The translations under genes were made by a program, and so were the position numbers. 64,000 bases of DNA from Anabaena sp. WA102 (GTDB lineage: Bacteria > Cyanobacteriota > Cyanobacteriia > Cyanobacteriales > Nostocaceae): the NCBI RefSeq assembly GCF_001277295.1, contig NZ_CP011456.1:5584001-5648000 (forward strand), in the 5' to 3' direction. The first letter of the stretch is position 1. Each line of letters starts with the position of its first letter. Shown piece after piece: positions 1 through 8,514 of the stretch. The notes beneath the pieces are model-generated. The model was given only the letters and a program-made list of their open reading frames with translations, had not been told where the DNA came from and did no database searches.

Positions 1-871
1 ATATGGTGCAGATGCGATCGCTCATGGTTGTACGGGTAAAGGTAATGACCAAGTACGCTTTGATGTTTCCTGTACAGCCCTCAACCCTAACCTGAAAATT
101 CTAGCACCAGCCAGAGAATGGGGCATGAGTCGGGAGCAAACCATCGCCTATGGTGAGAAATTTGGTATTCCTGCACCCGTGAAAAAATCCTCTCCTTTCA
201 GTATAGATAAAAACTTGCTAGGTCGCAGTATTGAAGCTGGTACATTAGAAGATCCAGCAAACGAGCCACCGGAAGAAATCTATGAAATGACCAAAGCCAT
301 AGCTGATACTCCCAATGAACCGGAATATCTAGAAATTGGTTTCCAAAAAGGGCTTCCTACCACTATCAATGGCACATCAAAAGAGCCTGTTGAGTTAATT
401 GAACAACTCAATAAAATCGTGGGAAATCATGGTATTGGGCGGATTGACATGATTGAAAACCGCTTAGTAGGCATCAAATCACGGGAAATCTACGAATCAC
501 CAGCCATGATAGTTCTGATTAACGCCCACCGTGACTTAGAAAGCCTCACCTTAACAGCAGATGTCACTCAGTACAAACGAGGCATAGAAGAAACATATAC
601 CAAAATTGTATACAACGGACTTTGGTATAGTCCACTCAAAGCAGCCTTAGATGCCTTTATTCAACAAACACAAGAAAGAGTTTCCGGTGTAGTGCGGTTA
701 AAACTTTTCAAAGGTAACGCCGTCATAGTTGGGCGCTGGAGTGACAATACTCTTTACACCCCCGATTTAGCCACTTACGGCGCAGAAGATCAATTCGATC
801 ACAAAGCCGCAGAAGGCTTTATCTACGTTTGGGGACTACCTACCCGCATTTGGGCGCAGGGCAACAAGTAA
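1..871 (+). CDS. argG: Argininosuccinate synthase, 5'-truncated by window
   Basis: This enzyme condenses citrulline and aspartate with ATP to argininosuccinate in cytosolic arginine synthesis. The reading frame is open from base 2 and continues upstream of the window. Its first visible residues contain HGCTGKGNDQVRF, the conserved ArgG nucleotide and citrulline-binding segment. The visible 289 residues cover the C-terminal synthetase domain, ending in IWAQGNK. An internal ATG at 125 is not the true start. The gene is followed directly by a G-rich repeat tract and no other coding sequence. Identification is firm; only the missing 5' part is unknown. Confidence 0.96.
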   Translation, partial: YGADAIAHGCTGKGNDQVRFDVSCTALNPNLKILAPAREWGMSREQTIAYGEKFGIPAPVKKSSPFSIDKNLLGRSIEAGTLEDPANEPPEEIYEMTKAIADTPNEPEYLEIGFQKGLPTTINGTSKEPVELIEQLNKIVGNHGIGRIDMIENRLVGIKSREIYESPAMIVLINAHRDLESLTLTADVTQYKRGIEETYTKIVYNGLWYSPLKAALDAFIQQTQERVSGVVRLKLFKGNAVIVGRWSDNTLYTPDLATYGAEDQFDHKAAEGFIYVWGLPTRIWAQGNK

Positions 872-872
872 A

Positions 873-997
873 GGGTAGGGGGAGTAGGGGAGTAGGGGAG
901 TAGGGGGAGTAGGGGAAGTAGGGGAGTAGGGGAGTAGGGGGAGTAGGGGAAGTAGGGGGAGTAGGGGGAGTAGGGGGAGTAGGGGAAGTAGGGGGAG
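873..997. repeat. G-rich tandem tract of GTAGGGGGA-type units
   Basis: About 125 bp of imperfect 8-9 bp units (GGGGAGTA, GGGGGAGTA, GGGGAAGTA) start two bases after the argG stop. Each unit holds a run of four or five G on the + strand, so the transcript of the argG 3' end could fold into G-quadruplexes. A translated frame on the other strand (PLLPLLP repeats) is a by-product of the repeat and is not annotated. Confidence 0.85.
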
Positions 998-1020
998 AAA
1001 TTTCTTCCTCCTGAACTCCT

Positions 1021-1079
1021 GATAGCGCAGCGTGGCGTTAGCCATACTCCTGATAGCGAAGCGTGGTGTTAGCCATACT
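1021..1079 (-). repeat. Two short dispersed repeats (SDR) in tandem
   Basis: Two copies of a 27-28 bp unit, GATAGCGCAGCGTGGCGTTA followed by GCCATAC, lie 30 bp apart. The same unit occurs in inverse orientation at 1842-1868 and 1909-1934, beyond dedA. Related sequence is found inserted in larger repeats elsewhere in the window. It resembles the very small mobile short dispersed repeats known in Nostoc-type genomes. It is followed by GGGCGCAGGCCCTGCGCCCC, an inverse copy of another repeat seen at 3941, 33042, 35022 and 45119. Confidence 0.75.
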
Positions 1080-1116
1080 TCTGAATGGGCGCAGGCCCTG
1101 CGCCCCTACCTCTTAC

Positions 1117-1746
1117 CTATTCTTCAGTTTGCTGTTTCACTTCGCGGGACTCTAACCAAATTGGTACAGCAATCACAGCAACTAAAATAAGTAACGCCAA
1201 AATTGCAAATTTACTTACCCAGGCTACCAATTGTTCTAGGGAAATAATTCTTCCCGCGAAAAAAGCTAATGTCACCATGACGCTACCCCAAGCAGTCGCT
1301 CCAGCTAAGTTATAAATCAGGAATTTGCCAAAGGGCATTTCCGCTATACCTGCAAGTGGTGAAGCAAAAATCCGCAATAAGGCAAAAAAGCGACCAAAAA
1401 ATACAGCCTTACCAGCGTTTTCCGTAAATTGCTCTTTAATACTCAGCAGTCGGACTTCGGAAATGCGGAAAATCTTGCCAACTTGCAGCAGAAAAGGCCA
1501 ACCACCAACTCTACCAATCCAATAGCCGCAATTGCCACCAATTACAGCACCCCCCACAGCGTTACCGAGAACCAGCCAGTAATTTAATTCATTACTACCA
1601 GCAAGGAAACCACCAACAATTGTTACAGTTTCGCCAGGAAGGGGAATGCCCAAATTTTCTAGCAATATTCCCAAAAAAATTGCTAAATAACCATAATTAT
1701 GAGCAATTTCTTGGATGTTTTCTAGTGAAAGTAGCTCAAAAGACAT
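1117..1746 (-). CDS. DedA family membrane protein
   Basis: A 209-aa integral membrane protein of the DedA/SNARE-associated (VTT domain) family, thought to act in lipid scrambling or proton-motive-force maintenance in the cytoplasmic membrane. Visible family marks are E30 and the LGIPLPGE segment at 32-39, the GRF..LLR motif at 118-125, and hydrophobic segments near 20-50, 57-75, 140-165 and 178-198. The length is normal for DedA. The reading frame ends in KQQTEE. Neighbours on both sides are SDR arrays, so it seems to be a single-gene unit. Cyanobacterial flv4-flv2 operons carry a DedA-like gene, but this one is 30 kb from the flv pair in the window. The exact substrate is unknown. Confidence 0.9.
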   Translation of the reverse strand: MSFELLSLENIQEIAHNYGYLAIFLGILLENLGIPLPGETVTIVGGFLAGSNELNYWLVLGNAVGGAVIGGNCGYWIGRVGGWPFLLQVGKIFRISEVRLLSIKEQFTENAGKAVFFGRFFALLRIFASPLAGIAEMPFGKFLIYNLAGATAWGSVMVTLAFFAGRIISLEQLVAWVSKFAILALLILVAVIAVPIWLESREVKQQTEE

Positions 1747-1825
1747 CCAGCACCACCGAGTTTACAAATTTTTACCTTTACCATATCTTTGCTTGCTTTT
1801 GGCTAGGGTGTCAATCAAACCGCAA

Positions 1826-1990
1826 TAGGAGGAGTCAGGAGTATGGCTAACGCCACGCTGCGCTATCAGGAGTCAGGAGTCAGGAGTTCAGGAGTCAGGA
1901 GTCAGGAGTATGGCTAACGCCACGCTGCGCTATCAGGAGTTCAGGGGGAAGAAGAAAGAAGAAAGAAGAAAGAAGAATATTTTTCACCAA
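1826..1990. repeat. SDR copies in GGAGTCA tandem tract
   Basis: Runs of the 7-mer GGAGTCA (1828-1842, 1869-1908) enclose two SDR units, at 1842-1868 and 1909-1934. They are inverse to the pair at 1021-1079. A GAAGAAAGAA purine tract (1949-1975) and a TGACCAA duplication (1990-2003) follow. From 1990 to 2252 I see no gene or recognised RNA. Confidence 0.7.
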
Positions 1991-2252
1991 TGACCAATGA
2001 CCAATCAAACCGGATTGCTATAGATAATTTGAGATAATGATAAGTTCGTTACCGAAATTAGTGGTAATTTATGCTTATACTAGAAAAACATATCAACAAA
2101 TTATACGGCATAAATACTGGAAAATTTTTTCTCAACTGTCCGGCTGTTAATTCTCATAAACTTTGCGAAAACAGTCATTATGCGGTTGAATTATAAACAG
2201 TATGGATGTCAGTTTGCCCTTTCTTTTGTGTTTTAAATACTCAGTTAAATTT

Positions 2253-2609
2253 ATGACTCTTACACAAGAACGCCAAGTGATTTTGTTCAAACCCCAAGGT
2301 AGTATAGACCTGGATAGTGGTACAGTCTTGAGCGAACAGATGGCTGCTATTAAACCTCAGCATCACCAACTCTGGGTTATAGATTTAGCAAATGTAGATT
2401 TCATGGATAGTTCTGGATTGGTCCCACTTGTCAAGGGACTTACCACAGCGCGTCAAATTGGTTGTCGGTTGGTTCTCTGCAATGTTAAAGCTCCAGTTAA
2501 GTTGATTTTGGAACTTACCCAGCTTGATTCAGTATTTGAAATTTTCCCAAGTTACGAAGATATTTTTGCTCCTGTTACCAATCAACAGCCAGTAGCAACT
2601 GGAGTTTAG
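2253..2609 (+). CDS. STAS domain anti-sigma factor antagonist
   Basis: A 118-aa single-domain STAS protein of the SpoIIAA/RsbV type, which in partner-switching systems binds an anti-sigma kinase when unphosphorylated. The sequence FMDSSGLVPLVKG at 50-62 is the conserved phosphorylation loop, with Ser53/Ser54 as candidate phosphosites. The ATG at 2253 was chosen because it yields the usual STAS start (MTLTQERQVILF). An in-frame ATG at 2202 would add 17 residues that do not look like the family. No kinase or phosphatase partner lies next to it, so it is an orphan here. It converges with ruvB across a hairpin. Confidence 0.88.
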   Translation: MTLTQERQVILFKPQGSIDLDSGTVLSEQMAAIKPQHHQLWVIDLANVDFMDSSGLVPLVKGLTTARQIGCRLVLCNVKAPVKLILELTQLDSVFEIFPSYEDIFAPVTNQQPVATGV

Positions 2610-2652
2610 ACTAAATCAGTATTTTTATTCTTTTCAGATCCCCGACTTCTCT

Positions 2653-2685
2653 AGATCCCCGACTTCTTAGAGAAGTCGGGGATCT
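2653..2685. terminator. Perfect 15-bp hairpin between convergent genes
   Basis: AGATCCCCGACTTCT pairs with AGAAGTCGGGGATCT around a 3-nt loop. A half copy (2636-2650) precedes it. It sits between the STAS gene end (2609) and the ruvB end (2690) and so could stop transcription from both sides. It belongs to a dispersed family with members at 5982, 8438, 39380, 43344 and 48543. Confidence 0.7.
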
Positions 2686-2689
2686 TAGG

Positions 2690-3790
2690 CTACAGTAATG
2701 ATAACTGCTCATTAGGGGGTTTAAAACCCATGTGTTGATAGGCTGCTTTAGTGGCTATTCTCCCCCTGGGTGTCCGACTTAAATAACCTATTTGCATTAA
2801 ATATGGTTCATAAACTTCTTCAATGGTTTGGGTGTCTTCCCCAGTGGTAGCAGCAATGGTTTCTAAACCGACTGGACCACCATTAAAGTTTTCAATAATC
2901 ACACTGAGCATTTTTCTATCTGTCCAATCTAAACCACAAGGATCAACTTGGAATAGCTGCAATGCTTCCGCTGCTACAGTTTCATTTATTTCTATAAAAG
3001 ATTTTACTTCTGCATAATCACGGACTCTTTTTAGTAGTCTATTAGCTATTCTTGGTGTTCCTCGTGAACGTTTGGCTATTTCTGTAGCCCCGTCTAAATT
3101 AACTGAAGTTTGTAATAATTCGGCAGTGCGAACCACAATTTGAGTAAGTTCAGCAACTTCATAAAAACGCAACTTTTGAATTAAGCCAAAGCGATCGCGC
3201 AATGGGGAAGTTAAAGCTCCGACGCGGGTTGTTGCCCCGACTAGGGTAAATTTAGACAAAGGTATACTTCTAATTCTGGCACTAGAACCCTTACCTACTG
3301 TAATATCTAGGCGACAATCTTCCATTGCTGGATAGAGAATTTCCTCTGTCATCCGTGATAAACGATGAATTTCATCTATAAATAACACATCTCCTGGTTT
3401 CAGGTTCACCAATAACCCCACGATATCTCGTGGTCGTTCTAAAGCTGGGGCGCTGGTAATTTTGCAACTTACCCCCATTTCTGAGGCTAAAATCATCGCC
3501 ATTGTGGTTTTACCTAAACCTGGTGGTCCATACAACAGCAAATGATCCATGACTTCGTTCCTAGATTTAGCGGCTTTAATGGCTATATCTAAGACATCCT
3601 TTAAATCCTTTTGGCCGATGTAATCAGCAAAGCGCTGGGGACGAATACTTTCTTCTGGTTTCCCTTGTTCATTAATGGCAGCTTCTGATTGCAACAGATT
3701 TTCTGCGGGGGGTACTTTGGCTGATTCCCGTTGCTTTTTGGGTTCTCCGTTGGGTTCTGGAGGCTGTTTTTTGGAGGAGATAATCGCCAT
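2690..3790 (-). CDS. ruvB: Holliday junction branch-migration helicase RuvB
   Basis: RuvB is the hexameric AAA+ motor that, with RuvA, drives branch migration of Holliday junctions in recombinational repair. The 366-aa protein shows Walker A GPPGLGKT at 88-95, Walker B LFIDEIHR at 136-143, sensor 1 GATTR at 185-189 and the arginine-finger region SPLRDRFG at 195-202. The winged-helix C-terminal domain ends in NEQLSLL. The first 45-50 residues are a charged Pro/Lys/Glu extension usual in cyanobacterial RuvB. ruvA and ruvC are not adjacent, as is common in cyanobacteria. Confidence 0.97.
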   Translation of the reverse strand: MAIISSKKQPPEPNGEPKKQRESAKVPPAENLLQSEAAINEQGKPEESIRPQRFADYIGQKDLKDVLDIAIKAAKSRNEVMDHLLLYGPPGLGKTTMAMILASEMGVSCKITSAPALERPRDIVGLLVNLKPGDVLFIDEIHRLSRMTEEILYPAMEDCRLDITVGKGSSARIRSIPLSKFTLVGATTRVGALTSPLRDRFGLIQKLRFYEVAELTQIVVRTAELLQTSVNLDGATEIAKRSRGTPRIANRLLKRVRDYAEVKSFIEINETVAAEALQLFQVDPCGLDWTDRKMLSVIIENFNGGPVGLETIAATTGEDTQTIEEVYEPYLMQIGYLSRTPRGRIATKAAYQHMGFKPPNEQLSLL

Positions 3791-4384
3791 AATTTTCAGG
3801 GATTTCAGAAGTACAGAAATGGGGGTTTAGTTATTTATAGGTAAGATTCAGTATAGGATATTTGGGGTTCATTGAGAATACAGATATTTATTTAATTTTG
3901 TAAATTTACTATTAATAAATTGAGGGCTAGGAGTCAGGAGGTAGGGGCGCAGGGCCTGCGCCCAGTCAGGAGTCAGGAGGAAGAATCAGAAGGAGATAAG
4001 AATAGTCTCGAATCGGGAAAAGTGATAGCTTTTTGATGGTTTCAAAGCTAATTGGACAAAGAGGGAATAGGAAAATGAGGACGGGAAAACCCTGCCCATA
4101 CAGCACTTACCGATGTTATGAAGTCCAATGACCCCACCCCCAAACCCCTCCCCGCTCTTCGAGAGGGGGCTAAGATGTAACTCATATAAGAGACTTCCAA
4201 TTAAAAAAATATCCCAAAATTTCTTGTGGTGCAGGCCGAAAAGCCTGCCAATAATACAAGGACGGGCAAGATGCCCATCCCACAAGATTGGATAGCGAAC
4301 GCGAGAGCGTCCCGGAGGGAACTAGCGCTGCTGCAAGCAGTTCATCTTTTTTGTGGAGTTCTCTAACTGAAAACCGCTGTATCT
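3791..4384. repeat. Non-coding stretch made of dispersed repeats
   Basis: No credible gene is seen. The stretch holds GGAGTCA units around GTAGGGGCGCAGGGCCTGCG (3941-3963), a C-rich block (4131-4167), a sequence starting GAGACTTCC at 4190 that resembles the left end of the 109-bp element at 28666 and 39138, and an SDR-like block (4286-4330). A 99-aa frame on the minus strand crosses these repeats and is judged spurious. Confidence 0.6.
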
Positions 4385-5521
4385 TTAGAAATCAACTCCA
4401 CGCTTCAATTCTACGCCTTGATTTGCATAGTGTTTATGACAGTAAACCTCAGAGTGAATACTAGCTAAATCAAAATAAGCGGGTTGGTTTTGACAGCGCC
4501 CGGTGATGATCACTTCTGTATCACGAGGTTTGCGTAGCAGGGCTTGAACAATGGGATCAACGGGTAACAATTCTAAATCAACAGTGGGATTGAGTTCATC
4601 AAGAATAATTGTTTTATAGACACCAGAGGCGATCGCTATTTTGGCAATTTCCCAACCTCTTTCCGCTTCTATATAGTCTAAATCTTGACGAGAATTCCGC
4701 CAAACAATGGCATCCCGTCCACAGCGTTGATGATCTACAATTTCTGGATAGGATTGTTGTAAGGCGGCGATCGCTGCGTCTTCAGTATAACCACTACCGC
4801 CTTTGAGCCACTGCATAATTAATACACGAGTAGAACCAGGATGATTGATGCCTCTACCAATTGCTTGTAAAGCTTTACCTAAAGCACTGGTAGATTTACC
4901 CTTACCTGCACCTGTATAAATTTCAATGCCTTCAATGAAAAGTTCTGCGGCTGTGGGGTGGTGATGGGGTTTCATTTCCGAATGCAAATCCGCAATATCC
5001 AATAATTGTGGCGGTGCTGCGCGTCCAGTCGTAATGATTTCCAGTTCTTGGGGTTTAGATTTTAAAGTCTTTACTACCTCATCCACTGACAGCAAACCCA
5101 AATCCAAAACCGGGTTAATTTCATCCAGGACAACAACTGAATACAACCCAGAGGCGATCGCCCCTTTGGCTACATCCCAACCCCTTGCAGCCTCTGTTCG
5201 ATCAAAAGCTGTAATTTGATCATGACCAAAAAATTCGGCTCTCCCCGTGCGAACCTGATCAATTAAATGGGGGAAACCGCGCTGTAATGCAGCGATCGCT
5301 CCATCCTCATCATAATCCCGTTCTGGACCTTTCAAAAACCGCAACAATAAAACCCGGCTAGAATCACTAGGTGTATTGATTCCCAACCCAATAGAGCGCA
5401 AAACCACCCCTAAAGCCGCTTGGGACTTACCTTTCCCAATACCATCATAGACGTGAATTTGACCCGTAAGCCGCTCAGAACGGACTTGCGCTGTGCGAAT
5501 ACCGATACCGTTCCTTGTCAT
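4385..5521 (-). CDS. Tandem CobO-like P-loop protein (two domains)
   Basis: The protein (378 aa from this start) is made of two successive copies of the CobO/BtuR-type P-loop fold, the family of ATP:cob(I)alamin adenosyltransferases. Domain 1 has DGIGKGKSQAALG (26-38) and domain 2 has TGAGKGKSTSALG (about 205-217). Each also carries the ERGW/ARGW segment and a VLDEINP/ILDELNP Walker B-like motif. The ATG at 5521 was chosen because it gives MTRNGIGIRTAQV. A longer frame to 5599 adds a non-family stretch. Whether one or both halves adenosylate corrinoid is not shown. No other cobalamin gene is adjacent. A single CobO is about 200 aa, so this is a fused duplication. Confidence 0.85.
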   Translation of the reverse strand: MTRNGIGIRTAQVRSERLTGQIHVYDGIGKGKSQAALGVVLRSIGLGINTPSDSSRVLLLRFLKGPERDYDEDGAIAALQRGFPHLIDQVRTGRAEFFGHDQITAFDRTEAARGWDVAKGAIASGLYSVVVLDEINPVLDLGLLSVDEVVKTLKSKPQELEIITTGRAAPPQLLDIADLHSEMKPHHHPTAAELFIEGIEIYTGAGKGKSTSALGKALQAIGRGINHPGSTRVLIMQWLKGGSGYTEDAAIAALQQSYPEIVDHQRCGRDAIVWRNSRQDLDYIEAERGWEIAKIAIASGVYKTIILDELNPTVDLELLPVDPIVQALLRKPRDTEVIITGRCQNQPAYFDLASIHSEVYCHKHYANQGVELKRGVDF

Positions 5522-5796
5522 CTTTTGAAAAGCTATAAAGTAGCAATTCTCTATCTTAACGAAACTAGAATCTAGTGCGGCAGGGCATAAATAAATCAAC
5601 TATCCCAAATCATTAAAAAGCCTATCCTGTCTTGGTTTTGACTTTTGATTTTTGACTTTTGACTTTTGACTTCCGCCCTGCGGTGGGCGGTTTGTATCTT
5701 TGCGTATTCAAGCTTGGTAGATGTATCAATAAAATCAATCTAAATATCCTGTCACACTCGGATCATAAATGTCAGAACAATGAGATAATTGCCGAT

Positions 5797-5924
5797 TAAG
5801 TAATTGGACAAAAATATTTACAGTCATTGCGAGCGAAGGGAAGCAATCACAACCCTTGGAATTGCTTCATTTCACTTCGTTCCATTGGCAATGACATTGT
5901 GTAATTAATTCTGTCTCACTACTT
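5797..5924 (+). repeat. CATTGCGAGCGAAG palindromic element, copy A
   Basis: An imperfect palindrome built of CATTGCGAGCGAAG, GAAGCAATC, GATTGCTTC-like, CTTCGTTC and GGCAATG blocks, bounded by TAAGTAATTGG and CACTACTTA. An inverse copy lies at 32668-32820. That copy has an extra short dispersed repeat at the TTCCAT position. The remainder of 5522-6046 contains TTTTGACT tandem units (5636-5670) and no gene. Confidence 0.8.
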
Positions 5925-5981
5925 ATCCGTATTCTTTCAGTTATACTCTGTACAACTAAGTCAAAAAAACGTAATCTCCAG

Positions 5982-6010
5982 ATCCCCGACTTCTTCAAGA
6001 AGTCGGGGAT
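5982..6010. repeat. Dispersed GATCCCCGACTTCT hairpin upstream of fraC
   Basis: ATCCCCGACTTCTT pairs with AAGAAGTCGGGGAT with almost no loop. This copy does not end a gene. It lies 36 bp before the fraC start, in the divergent gap between the CobO-like gene and fraC, so here it could affect the fraCDE leader or promoter rather than act as a terminator. Confidence 0.7.
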
Positions 6011-6046
6011 ATAACTAACTCCTAAAATTTTCTTGTTGTTACCATT

Positions 6047-6583
6047 ATGTCTGATGAATTATCACTACCCATAATCTTGCCTATTGGGGCAATATTTTTT
6101 GAAATATTATTCTTACTAACTGCCATTCCCATAGAAGCCTATGTTCTTCATAAATGGTTAAAGTTTGATAAAAGAACCAGCATTTTTTATGCCATTGCCT
6201 TAAATGTTTTTTCGAGTGTCATTGGCTGGATTGTGTTTTTCACAGTCGAACCAATGTTACCTATCCCGATCAAAGCCGAATTGATTAATTATGTATTTTT
6301 CAATAAGATTAAAGCTTCTAGCATTAGTACAATGATAATTTTATTATCATTTACTATTTTCATAGCGACTTTCTTAGTTAAATTTTTATTGATGAAGATC
6401 CTCATCATTTTTATGGGTGAAGGCGGAAAAAACACCCAGCCAGAAACCATGTCTTCACAACAAAGAGCTAGTTATATGAATATAGCTAAGTTGCAGAATA
6501 CTAATTTAATCACGGCAACATTAATAGCAAATTCACTCAGTTACAGTGCCATAACCTTTATCATATTAATTCGCTCTCGGTAA
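6047..6583 (+). CDS. fraC: Filament integrity protein FraC
   Basis: FraC is a cytoplasmic-membrane protein at the septa of heterocyst-forming filaments and is needed for filament integrity and cell-to-cell molecular exchange. The 178-aa product has four hydrophobic segments, near 10-32, 43-66, 93-122 and 152-175. Length, membrane pattern and the order fraC-fraD-fraE match the Anabaena operon. fraD starts 41 bp downstream. A repeat hairpin lies 36 bp upstream of the ATG. I see no clear Shine-Dalgarno sequence. The assignment rests on recognition of the operon and sequence style. Confidence 0.9.
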   Translation: MSDELSLPIILPIGAIFFEILFLLTAIPIEAYVLHKWLKFDKRTSIFYAIALNVFSSVIGWIVFFTVEPMLPIPIKAELINYVFFNKIKASSISTMIILLSFTIFIATFLVKFLLMKILIIFMGEGGKNTQPETMSSQQRASYMNIAKLQNTNLITATLIANSLSYSAITFIILIRSR

Positions 6584-6624
6584 AATGATCAATATTCATC
6601 ATTGCATTAATTAGAGGTAATCTC

Positions 6625-7635
6625 ATGAACTTTTTATTGAAGGAAATAGGTGGCATATTTAAATATATTCAGGATTTATTTGCAGGAGTGCAAAAATTTC
6701 TGACACCAGCCAAAGCATATTCATGGCAAACATTTATCTATTTGAGTGTTTTTTCTTGGGGAATATCATATTTTGCCGTAGGGTATATTAGGGATATTAT
6801 TGCCTTTTGTGGTTGGTTATTTTTATTAGCAGGAACAACTTGGTATACTACGGACGATCCTTTAAGAATTCCCGGAACTTTTATGCCAGTTGGGGCAGTA
6901 ATCACAGGCTTTTTAGTGAGCGTCTTTGCCTTTGGATACCAGGAGAGTGGATTAACATTTAATACTATAGTCATTTGGCCGACAATAGCCGCCCTAGTTA
7001 CAGCCATACCTAACTTCTTTGAAGGCAACGGTAGAGGATTGCCAAACGCGAAACTTCCTAAATTGCAAGATCGTCAAAAAGTTGTAGTTTTATTAGCTTG
7101 GTGTATGCTAATTAGTTGTTGGCTTCAGTTTTACTTTGTGATAGATAAATGGTTAAAAGAATATCCCAGTTTACGAGCAGATAATTTTCAGAAAAGTGCT
7201 TTTGTGATTAGATTAGAACGACCAGCACGAAAGCCAAAAACTGGTGATTTGATCTTAAATAAACTGCAACCCTTAATTAATCAACAACTTGCCAATAAAC
7301 CTTGGGGTGAAGTAGAAAAATGGTTACTAGAAGCTAATCAGCAACTAGGCAACTTGGGGAAAAGAACGATTAATAGTAATTTAGGTAAATCTCAAGAAAG
7401 ACTACTATGGCGAGTTGAACCCCGTGTAGTCAATATCAAGTCTGGATATAGGCTAGATATTTTAACAATTTGGGCTGGACCTAGTGCCAACTCTCAAGGA
7501 TATTACTGGAAAAAATCTTGTTTGATAGAACCATCTAACTCTGGTAAACAAACAGATAATAAAAATACCGTTGCCCGTCTAACTTGCGATCGCACAAGTA
7601 AATTTATCATGGGTTCTCCACCAGCACAACAATAA
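6625..7635 (+). CDS. fraD: Septal junction protein FraD
   Basis: FraD forms part of the plug or cap region of septal junctions connecting cells in heterocystous filaments. The 336-aa sequence has five membrane segments (about 36-54, 57-74, 85-104, 111-131 and 152-172). A roughly 160-residue soluble C-terminal region follows that in the family faces the periplasm. It lies between fraC and fraE on the same strand, with GAGGTAATCTC preceding the ATG (AGAGG about 10 nt before). The gap to fraE is only 16 bp, supporting one operon. Confidence 0.92.
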   Translation: MNFLLKEIGGIFKYIQDLFAGVQKFLTPAKAYSWQTFIYLSVFSWGISYFAVGYIRDIIAFCGWLFLLAGTTWYTTDDPLRIPGTFMPVGAVITGFLVSVFAFGYQESGLTFNTIVIWPTIAALVTAIPNFFEGNGRGLPNAKLPKLQDRQKVVVLLAWCMLISCWLQFYFVIDKWLKEYPSLRADNFQKSAFVIRLERPARKPKTGDLILNKLQPLINQQLANKPWGEVEKWLLEANQQLGNLGKRTINSNLGKSQERLLWRVEPRVVNIKSGYRLDILTIWAGPSANSQGYYWKKSCLIEPSNSGKQTDNKNTVARLTCDRTSKFIMGSPPAQQ

Positions 7636-7651
7636 GGAAGAAGTAATTACT

Positions 7652-8431
7652 ATGAATGTAATTAGAACTGTCGTCATGGCTAAGAATGTATTTCAGGAAG
7701 TGATCCGCGATCGCATTCTGTACATCATCGGTTTTTATGCTATCATCCTGGCTATTGCCTTCCGTGCCATTCCCGAATTTGCCGGCACCACCAGTAATAA
7801 AATATTTTTGGACTTTGGTTTGGCAACAATGAACGTCATTGGTTTAATTGTCGCTATATTTATCGGCACAGGATTAGTTAACAAAGAAATTGAAAAACGC
7901 ACTATTTTAGTATTAATTGCCAAACCCATCAGCCGCAGTGAATTTATTGCTAGTAAATATTTAGGGTTATCAGCAGTTATCGGTGTACTCATTACTGCAA
8001 TGACAATAATTTATTTAGGATTCTTACAAGTTGGTCAAGTATCCTATCCAATTACTAGCATTTTTCTGGCTACACTATTCTTATTTTTGCAATTATGTTT
8101 AATTACTGCCGTAGCCATTACTTTGGGCGTTTTTACCAGTTCACTGATAGCCACAGCCCTAACATTTGCAGTGTATTTAATGGGGAATGTTACTCAAGAT
8201 TTAGTGGCATTAGGTAAATTAAGTCAGAATCCTGGTATGGAACGCATTACCCAAAGTTTATATCTAATTTTGCCAGATTTATCTAGATTAGATTTAAAGA
8301 ATGATGCTGTTTACGGTTTGCAAGCACTACCTGATCCAATCACATTAGTTACCAATGCAGGTTATAGTTTACTTTACAGTTTTATGTTGTTAGCGATCGC
8401 CATTATTATTTTCTTAAGACGAGAATTTTAA
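7652..8431 (+). CDS. fraE: ABC-2 type permease FraE
   Basis: The third gene of the fraCDE operon encodes a 259-aa ABC-2 transporter permease required for filament integrity and heterocyst maturation in Anabaena. About six hydrophobic helices are visible, starting near 20, 55, 100, 140, 170 and 235. GTGLVNKEIEKRTILVLIAKPISRSEF near 73-99 matches the ABC-2 family pattern. A GGAAGAAG sequence lies 9-16 nt before the ATG. No ATPase subunit is encoded nearby. A perfect dispersed hairpin 7 bp after the stop probably ends the operon. Confidence 0.93.
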   Translation: MNVIRTVVMAKNVFQEVIRDRILYIIGFYAIILAIAFRAIPEFAGTTSNKIFLDFGLATMNVIGLIVAIFIGTGLVNKEIEKRTILVLIAKPISRSEFIASKYLGLSAVIGVLITAMTIIYLGFLQVGQVSYPITSIFLATLFLFLQLCLITAVAITLGVFTSSLIATALTFAVYLMGNVTQDLVALGKLSQNPGMERITQSLYLILPDLSRLDLKNDAVYGLQALPDPITLVTNAGYSLLYSFMLLAIAIIIFLRREF

Positions 8432-8437
8432 ATAACA

Positions 8438-8470
8438 AGATCCCCGACTTCTCTAAGAAGTCGGGGATCT
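8438..8470. terminator. Hairpin terminator after fraE
   Basis: AGATCCCCGACTTCT and AGAAGTCGGGGATCT pair around a CTA loop, 7 bp after the fraE stop and 45 bp before purN. Both the placement and the perfect 15-bp stem fit a transcription terminator, although no long U tract follows. It is a member of the dispersed hairpin family. Confidence 0.65.
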
Positions 8471-8514
8471 GAAAATCTCGACTTTCAAAAATTTTGTTAA
8501 AATAATTATTGTCT

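Noticed and set aside
3986..4285. 99-codon frame on the minus strand
   Set aside because: It runs across C-rich and SDR-type repeats, has no start context, and its translation shows no domain-like pattern.
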